This document shows positions 32,090 through 38,231 of a DNA stretch of 42,203 nucleotides, piece by piece. A program made the translations under genes and the position numbers. Under the pieces are notes generated by a model. It made no database searches. It was not told the origin of the DNA and was given only the letters and a program-made list of their open reading frames with translations. The stretch lies in the NCBI GenBank assembly GCA_014376935.1, contig JACMQO010000010.1, forward strand, positions 1 through 42,203, read 5' to 3'. Positions within the stretch are counted from its first letter, which is position 1, and each line of letters opens with the position of its first letter. Source of the stretch: Bdellovibrio sp. (GTDB lineage: Bacteria; Bdellovibrionota; Bdellovibrionia; Bdellovibrionales; Bdellovibrionaceae).

Positions 32090-32140
32090 TACCAACGGCA
32101 AACTTCGGGAGAAATACCCTTCGTGATCGTTATCCACATT
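32090..32140 (-). repeat. Right inverted repeat
   Basis: Reverse complement aatgtggataacgatcacgaagggtatttctcccgaagtttgccgttggta; 3 mismatches to the left copy. Confidence 0.9.
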
Positions 32141-33012
32141 CAAATTTTGCGGCTTTCCCAATAGCATTGGGTGAATGAAGCCACAAGAATCAGGGCCGTG
32201 CCGCCCAGCTGAAGCGGAGATAATTTTTCGGATAGAAATAAAAATGCGAAGAAAGCGGCGAAGGGGGCCTCTAATAAACACATCATGCTGATTGTTGAAT
32301 CGCTGATCACTTTTTGGCTTTTCACTTGAAGATAGAATGCGATTAAAGATGAAAATAACGCTAGAAAAAATACCCCGGCCCAAACTTGTGTCGAATCAGA
32401 AATCAAAACTTTTTGGTGTTCAAAAAGTAAGGCAATGCTGACCGTGATCAACGCGAAAAAACCTTGAATGGTATTAAAAAGAAATGCGTCTTGGGTTTGT
32501 TTTGAGGCGTAGCCGATGTATAAAATATGAATGGCGGCGACGACCGAACACAGTATCGTCCATAGATCTCCTCGCTGAATACTTTCCATTTTCATGTCAA
32601 ATAATAATGAACAACCGAAAAGTGCCACCGCAATTAAAATTAAATTAAAAATGAAAATCTTTTTTCTAAAAAAAACGAAGGCGATCACCGGAACAAAAAA
32701 GATATAGAAGCTGGTAATGAAACTGTTTTTTGTTGCCGAAGTGGATTCTAGTCCGTAAGCCTGAAACAGCAACATCACGCCCATTAAAACACCTGCAATA
32801 GCGCCCTGTTTGAATTCGGATTTGATATTGATGATTGGCTTACGACGAATAAGTAATATGATCACGCTAACCAACGTCGCGATTAGAAACCGGTAAACCA
32901 ACGTTAAAGAAGCCGTAAAGGCATCCATCGCCCACATCGTAGCGATAAAACCGAAGCCCCAAAAGAAGCTGGCCGTGAATATTTCTAATAAGGCTCGTAA
33001 CTGTTTACTCAC
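32140..33012 (-). CDS. EamA/DMT-family transporter
   Basis: 290 aa, ~10 TM; FFWGFGFIATMWAM, LLEAPFAAFFAFLFLSEKLSPLQLGGTALILVA. Confidence 0.88.
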   Translation of the reverse strand: MSKQLRALLEIFTASFFWGFGFIATMWAMDAFTASLTLVYRFLIATLVSVIILLIRRKPIINIKSEFKQGAIAGVLMGVMLLFQAYGLESTSATKNSFITSFYIFFVPVIAFVFFRKKIFIFNLILIAVALFGCSLLFDMKMESIQRGDLWTILCSVVAAIHILYIGYASKQTQDAFLFNTIQGFFALITVSIALLFEHQKVLISDSTQVWAGVFFLALFSSLIAFYLQVKSQKVISDSTISMMCLLEAPFAAFFAFLFLSEKLSPLQLGGTALILVASFTQCYWESRKI

Positions 33013-33056
33013 GGCGGTTTACTTTCTTAAAACGGTTCACTTCTTCTGAAACTAAC

Positions 33057-34682
33057 TTAAACTTTTTTCTTCGCGATTGAGTCAAGATAGTATTGGTAAT
33101 CGCCATCGTAAATTGTTAAATGGCTTTTATCGATTTCAAAAACTTTCGTCGTGATTTCGCGTAAGAAGTAACGATCATGGGATACCATCATCACCGTTCC
33201 GGGGAAGGTTTTGATGGCATTTAATAAAACTTCACGCGACTTGATATCTAAGTGATTCGTTGGCTCATCTAGAACTAAGAAGTTCACGGGATGCGATAAG
33301 ATACAAGCTAAGATCACACGTGATTTTTCACCACCGGATAAAACTGAAATCTTTTTTTCAACTTCTTCACCAGAAAATAGGAATGAACCTAATAAATTTT
33401 TAATCGAACCTAACGTCGCGTTCGGAACACGGTTTTCAACCTCTTGAAGAATTGTCTTCTTAGGATCTAACAAATCTAAAGAGTTTTGAGAGAAATAACC
33501 GTAAACGATACTTGGACCCATATTGCATGTGCCCGCCGTTGATTCCACATCACCCGTAATGATTTTAAGTAAAGTTGATTTACCCGCACCATTCACACCG
33601 ACGACAGCAACGCGGTCATTTCTTTTGACTAAGGCCGATGCATTTTCAAAAACTCTCTTTTCACGGCCATCATCTAAATTCCATACTTTTGATAGGCTTT
33701 GGAATTTAACAACTTCGTCACCACCGCGCGGCGGCTCGGGCCAAGTGAAATTCATGGCGCGGTCTTCTGCGGGGATTTCGATGATATCAATTTTATCTAA
33801 TTTTTTCACGCGTGATTGCACTTGGGCCGCATGTGAAGCGCGGGCCGCGAAACGCGCTATAAATTCTTCTTCTTTGGCTAACATGGCTTCTTGGCGACCC
33901 GCTTGCGCGATCAATTGTTCGCGGCGAATGGCCTTTTCTTTTGCGTAAAAATCGTAATTTCCGGAATAAACCGTTAATGTTCTATTTGCTACTTCGATCG
34001 TTTTAGTCACTAAACGGTTCATGAAATCGCGGTCATGGGATGTCATCAAAACGGCACCCTTAAACTCTTTGATCCATTGTTCAAGCCATACGATTGATTC
34101 GACGTCTAAGTGATTCGTCGGCTCATCCATTAATAAAACATCTGGCATTAGTAATAGAATCTTCGCTAACGACACGCGCATCTTCCATCCACCGCTGAAA
34201 CGACCGACGTCTAAATGCATGTCTTCGTTCGCAAATCCAAGTCCGCCTAGAATCTCTTGGGCTTTTGATTCTAGATCGTATCCGCCAACAGCTTCAAATT
34301 GCGATTGAAGTTCTCCGTAGCGTTCGACCGTCACCATCATATCGTCTTCGGTTAAATCTGGATCTGACAGCTTCGTTTCTAAGGTTTGAATTTCATTTTT
34401 TAAATTTTCAAGATTTCCGGCGGAAAGCACTTCTTCTAAAACGCTACGGCCTTTCATTTCTTCTATATTTTGCGAAAAATATCCCACACGTAATTTATCA
34501 GGAACCGAAACCGAGCCCAAATCAGGTTCGTCTTCTTTAACTAATAGACGAAACAATGTCGTCTTGCCGGCGCCGTTCGGACCGACCAGTCCCCATTTTT
34601 CTCCGGGATTGATTTGAAAAGACGCGTTCGCGTATAGAATTTTAGAACCCTGTTGTTTGGTAACTGCATTAAATGAAATCAT
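33057..34682 (-). CDS. ABC-F family ATP-binding protein
   Basis: Two ABC domains (GPNGAGKTTLF, LLMDEPTNHLDVES; GVNGAGKSTLLK, LVLDEPTNHLDIKS). MISFNAVTKQQGSK at 34682 is the likely start; the 50 aa upstream in the ORF track are atypical. Confidence 0.92.
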   Translation of the reverse strand: MISFNAVTKQQGSKILYANASFQINPGEKWGLVGPNGAGKTTLFRLLVKEDEPDLGSVSVPDKLRVGYFSQNIEEMKGRSVLEEVLSAGNLENLKNEIQTLETKLSDPDLTEDDMMVTVERYGELQSQFEAVGGYDLESKAQEILGGLGFANEDMHLDVGRFSGGWKMRVSLAKILLLMPDVLLMDEPTNHLDVESIVWLEQWIKEFKGAVLMTSHDRDFMNRLVTKTIEVANRTLTVYSGNYDFYAKEKAIRREQLIAQAGRQEAMLAKEEEFIARFAARASHAAQVQSRVKKLDKIDIIEIPAEDRAMNFTWPEPPRGGDEVVKFQSLSKVWNLDDGREKRVFENASALVKRNDRVAVVGVNGAGKSTLLKIITGDVESTAGTCNMGPSIVYGYFSQNSLDLLDPKKTILQEVENRVPNATLGSIKNLLGSFLFSGEEVEKKISVLSGGEKSRVILACILSHPVNFLVLDEPTNHLDIKSREVLLNAIKTFPGTVMMVSHDRYFLREITTKVFEIDKSHLTIYDGDYQYYLDSIAKKKV

Positions 34683-34905
34683 GGGCCGAGTATGATCTAA
34701 GGCCGCGAAATAATCAACCAGAGCGGTGACAATTTTAAGTCGTATGTTCGAAAATCCCGCTCTAAAAGCGTTTAGCGGCAAGGCAGACACTATAACTTTG
34801 ACACTTTTTTTCGGCCCACCTGTCAGAATCATTACAGTTGAAGCGAAGTCTTTGGCTGCGCTATATTAACGCCAGATTAATCAAACGTTTTGCCGAAAAG
34901 AGCTT

Positions 34906-35799
34906 ATGAATTTATCTAAACTGACTCTAGCCTTGATTTTAATTGCTTCACCTTTGGTGCTGCATGCGCAAGCTACTGTGGTTCAGTGCAAAGAGCTTTT
35001 TTCGAAAGATTATAAAACCCAGGATTTTGTGATTTCAATTGAAGGTAAAAAACAATCAAAACTATTCTTAGAAAAAGCCCACGAAAATTTGATTGCCGAG
35101 AACGATCCCGTTCAATTAAATGTCATTCTTAATAAAATGAGCGACTACGGCGTCCCATCGCTAAGCATCGAACAACGCAATTTTATTTTTAAATTCCGCC
35201 AGAACTCGTCACTCTTAAGATCGATCTTTCAAACCTCTGATAAAAATCACTTAAGCCCCAATAAATTTGGTCGCTTCGTCAAAGATTTTGGCGTTTTAAA
35301 AGATTTTTTAATGATGAGTGATTCTGAAAATGCGCAGATTATGGCGATCGATATTTTAAAAAAATATTCAGACCTTGATTTCAAAAAATTAATCAAAAAA
35401 GCACAACCAGCCTCTAAGAAATCGGTCGCCCTGTACTTTAATGGCATTCTAGAAAACGCCAAAAAAATTATGTCGAAAAGCGTGATGACCATCGACGAAG
35501 TGCACGACGTCCGTAAACATCTGCGCGATGTTTTACGCTACATTCAAATCGAGCGCGACTTAGCCATTGAAGGCGAAAAAGAAATCAGTGCCGAAAAAGA
35601 AGATGCGATCTATTTTCTTAAAAAGCTAAATACCAAATTGGGCTTTGTTTGCGATGACTACGCGGCACAAATTTTAAGAGACCAAAATAGCGGTTCACCA
35701 GACCGCGTGACGAAGAAAACTTTGGTTGAATTTCCCGTTGAACTTCGTCCTAAGGTCGAACATTTCTTAAATCTTTACGTCGTTCAGGTGACTGAGTAA
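34906..35799 (+). CDS. Secreted protein with a CHAD-like segment
   Basis: Signal peptide MNLSKLTLALILIASPLVLHAQA; MTIDEVHDVRKHLRDVLRYIQIERDLA resembles CHAD helices. Confidence 0.45.
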   Translation: MNLSKLTLALILIASPLVLHAQATVVQCKELFSKDYKTQDFVISIEGKKQSKLFLEKAHENLIAENDPVQLNVILNKMSDYGVPSLSIEQRNFIFKFRQNSSLLRSIFQTSDKNHLSPNKFGRFVKDFGVLKDFLMMSDSENAQIMAIDILKKYSDLDFKKLIKKAQPASKKSVALYFNGILENAKKIMSKSVMTIDEVHDVRKHLRDVLRYIQIERDLAIEGEKEISAEKEDAIYFLKKLNTKLGFVCDDYAAQILRDQNSGSPDRVTKKTLVEFPVELRPKVEHFLNLYVVQVTE

Positions 35800-35973
35800 C
35801 AACCTATCAAACAATTAGTCACTGTGACGTCGAATGTTGTATTCACCCAGCTTTCGTGGTGTTTCAGCCGTTTAAATGCAGTTAAATTCATTTAAGGCCT
35901 TGATCATAGGCCCTTTTCTTGAAGTACCACATTTGTCACGCTGAACCGTATTTTTTGCAAATAAAGAGGCCGC

Positions 35974-37209
35974 ATGAAGTCTTGGACCGTCAGCTCAATA
36001 TTATTTGTTTTTTTGTTTAACCAGATCGCTGGTGCGGCGGGTTTATGCGAAGCCCTTTTTCCTGAAGCAAAAGCGGCCAAAATTGTTGCCGATGCGGCTC
36101 CTAAAAAAGTCATTGCAGAAAAATTTAAAATTAAAGTTGCAACAGATTCAGATCGCACAGAAATGTACAAAATAAATGATGAAGGCTTTCATTCGCGTTT
36201 AAAAATTGAAGTCAAAGAGCTTTCTAAAGATTCAGATCAAGCCGTTTTAGAATTAATGCGCCTATTGGTTGATGGTACGACTTATGCCTTAGAAGACAAA
36301 AATGTTTTACTTAAAAACAAAATGTCTTTGGGAATTCGTTTAAATAATGGTTTTACATTCTTAGTCAATTACGAATCAAAAAGTTCAACTCGTCCGTGGT
36401 TTGTCGTTGAAGATAAAATCTTATTACTATCACCAACAAATAAAGAGATCAAAATCACGGATGGAATTGTCGACCCCATCAGTTTAAAAATCGCAAAATC
36501 GGAATTTGACATGCCTGATTTTTTCGAAAAAGACAGTCAAGTCGTCTTAAAAATACCACTTTCGGTTGAACCCGAAGTTCTAAAAAAATTAGATAGCTAT
36601 GCCCCGCTTTTCGAACATATGCCAAAAGAAAAACTACGTAAAATCCTAGCGATTAATTCTACATTTAAACGTAAAGCGATGCTTCAATTAGAGCGCGCGA
36701 AATCAATGTTTAAAAAAGAAATTATGAAACAGCCCTTCAAAATTCTACTTCACGGCACAATTATGGGTTTGATTAGTTTTGGTGTGAATCAAGCCGTTTC
36801 TACAACTGGAACTGACGTATTTAAACATATGAACGACAAGCCCGCGGCCGTGGTCGAAGCCGCCACACTAACGGCCTCTTTCTCGGCGAACGAGGCCCTT
36901 GCGAAAGCTCAGTACTCAGAACTTCGTAAACAGATTCAACAAACCGCGCAAGAGCAACACACGACGGCCGGAGCTGAAAAATCAAAAGACATCATCGTCG
37001 CGGGCGGAACCTCGTTTACGGTGAACGCCAAGACTTTTATTTTTGAGCAAGCGGATCCCATGAACGGTTCCATTCATACGTACATCGTTTTCGCCGAAGA
37101 CAAAGTCATTAAAAACGAGCCCGCACTTCAGTACTTCGCGACTGAAATCAACGCGGCTAAATATGCACCCATGATTCAAGCCATTAAATCTCATCAACAG
37201 ATCGATTAA
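35974..37209 (+). CDS. Secreted/membrane hypothetical protein
   Basis: Signal peptide MKSWTVSSILFVFLFNQIAGA; internal hydrophobic segment ILLHGTIMGLISFGVNQAV. Confidence 0.6.
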   Translation: MKSWTVSSILFVFLFNQIAGAAGLCEALFPEAKAAKIVADAAPKKVIAEKFKIKVATDSDRTEMYKINDEGFHSRLKIEVKELSKDSDQAVLELMRLLVDGTTYALEDKNVLLKNKMSLGIRLNNGFTFLVNYESKSSTRPWFVVEDKILLLSPTNKEIKITDGIVDPISLKIAKSEFDMPDFFEKDSQVVLKIPLSVEPEVLKKLDSYAPLFEHMPKEKLRKILAINSTFKRKAMLQLERAKSMFKKEIMKQPFKILLHGTIMGLISFGVNQAVSTTGTDVFKHMNDKPAAVVEAATLTASFSANEALAKAQYSELRKQIQQTAQEQHTTAGAEKSKDIIVAGGTSFTVNAKTFIFEQADPMNGSIHTYIVFAEDKVIKNEPALQYFATEINAAKYAPMIQAIKSHQQID

Positions 37210-37264
37210 ACCCTGCGCTGACCGTATTAATCTGAGAATTGACGCGTTTAAAATGAGCGTCAAT

Positions 37265-37302
37265 TCAGTTCTTCGAATCCGTCTGATACGGATTCTGAAC
37301 TA
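37265..37302 (+). terminator. Possible terminator hairpin after ORF 35974-37209
   Basis: AGTTC-ttc-GAATCCGT ctgat ACGGATTC-t-GAACT; weak T-tract. Confidence 0.45.
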
Positions 37303-37324
37303 TTTTGATATCTTATAAAATAAA

Positions 37325-37352
37325 TTGGAAACTTCTTTCAACCCACGATAAT
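37325..37352 (+). promoter_or_regulatory. Putative promoter for the intergenic RNA(s)
   Basis: TTGGAA (37325-37330), 16-nt spacer, GATAAT (37347-37352); CACGATAA (37344-37351) also resembles a sigma-28 -10 (GCCGATAA), but with TAAA 19 nt upstream instead of ~15. Confidence 0.45.
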
Positions 37353-37380
37353 ATTTTCATATCGGACGTATCGACGTAAG

Positions 37381-37498
37381 CCTAGGCCCGCAAGGGTTTC
37401 CGCAAGGAAAGTCACTTAGGACAGTTGTCGAGATTAAGGAGGGCATGTGAGAAGAGTTTTCAATCACAATGATAAGACACCAAAGTGACGAAAAACCC
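37381..37498 (+). ncRNA. Candidate structured, possibly bistable RNA of unknown class
   Basis: CCTAGG/CTTAGG closes two abutting hairpins CCC-GCAA-GGG and TTTCC-GCAA-GGAAA; GTCACTT(37411-37417)/AAGTGAC(37483-37489) and GGGTTT(37394-37399)/AAACCC(37493-37498) form a nested alternative helix; further hairpin CATGTGA...TCACaATG (37444-37471). Confidence 0.6.
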
Positions 37499-37623
37499 CA
37501 ATAAAATATTTTACCCTGTTGATTTTAAAATAAAAAGTTTGAGCTAAGAATTTAGATTATGTTTAAGAGGTTATTTTATTTAGTTAACAACTAACTAATA
37601 GGAGGCGCTTAGCGGATCTTAGA

Positions 37624-37639
37624 ATACGGGTGACCGTAT
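37624..37639 (+). other. GNRA hairpin immediately upstream of the GEMM aptamer
   Basis: ATACGG-GTGA-CCGTAT, perfect 6-bp stem. Confidence 0.6.
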
Positions 37640-37654
37640 CCTTCTTTTGCCTCA

Positions 37655-37726
37655 AGGCAAACCTCGGGAAACTGAGGGACGCAAAGCTAAAGGGGCTTGT
37701 TGAAAGACGTGCCAGCCAGCTGCCAA
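37655..37726 (+). promoter_or_regulatory. Cyclic-di-GMP-I riboswitch aptamer (GEMM-I)
   Basis: GGCAAACC; P2 CCTCGG-GAAA-CTGAGG; GGGACGCAAAGC; ...TGCCAGCCAGCTGCC closing P1 (GGCA 37656-37659 / TGCC 37721-37724). Conserved GEMM-I elements are in correct order. Confidence 0.92.
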
Positions 37727-37814
37727 AGGATAAAAAAGACCTGCGGTGAAAACTGCAATGGAAGGAAAAAATCGTTCCTACAAAATTATATCATGGATTG
37801 GTTTCATTCCCCTT

Positions 37815-37855
37815 AAATGCAGGCATTTCACTGATGAATAGCTTGCATTTTTTTT
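37815..37855 (+). terminator. Strong intrinsic terminator ending the GEMM-containing transcript
   Basis: AAATGCAGGC (37815-37824) / GCTTGCATTT (37841-37850), 10 pairs including one G-U, followed by a run of 8 T (37848-37855). Confidence 0.88.
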
Positions 37856-37886
37856 GTCTAAAACAAACCCACTTCAAATTAAAATT

Positions 37887-38231
37887 TTACAGAATCGTCT
37901 TTAATGCATTTTCGTAATTAGGTTCACTGGCAATTTCAGCCACCTGCTCTGCATACAAAACTGTGTTGTCAGCCGACAACACAATCACCGCGCGCGAAAG
38001 CAGTCCTGCAAGGGCAGAATCAGCGATCGTGACGCCGTAGTCTTTACCAAACGAACTTCTAAACGTTGAAAGAGTTTCGCAATTCTTAATGCCTTCCGCT
38101 CCGCAAAAACGGACTTGAGCAAATGGAAGCTCGGCAGAAATATTTAAAACTTTTTTCTTACCCGCAAAATCATTTAATGAAACTTCAGATAAATCATTCC
38201 TTGCTGCTAGCGACTTCTTTAGCCGTTGCAA
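37887..38231 (-). pseudogene. tpx: Thiol peroxidase (tpx) remnant lacking its N-terminus and peroxidatic-Cys segment
   Basis: DLSEVSLNDFAGKKKVLNI is directly joined to SAELPFAQVRFCGAEGIKNCETLSTFRSSFGKDYGVTIADSALAGLLSRAVIVL; the 'FPSIDTGVC...' block between KVLNI and SA(D/E)LPFAQ of typical Tpx is absent. Confidence 0.8.

Larger units (their letters stand above)
31390..32140. mobile_element. Candidate 751-bp mobile or repeat element bounded by 51-bp inverted repeats
   Basis: 31390-31440 and the reverse complement of 32090-32140 match at 48/51 positions; one small ORF inside; sits in the mrp / EamA-transporter gap. Confidence 0.65.

Noticed and set aside
31375-32155. Target-site duplication flanking the 751-bp element
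   Set aside because: Flanks (…cctttaaaaa and caaattttgc…) do not form a convincing direct repeat, so no TSD is claimed.
37359-37500. RNase P, SRP, tmRNA or 6S RNA identity for the upstream RNA module
   Set aside because: Conserved signatures of these RNAs were looked for by eye and are absent.
37829-37850. CTGATGA near the terminator resembling a hammerhead ribozyme core
   Set aside because: No matching GAAA/stem arrangement; the segment is explained as the loop of the intrinsic terminator.
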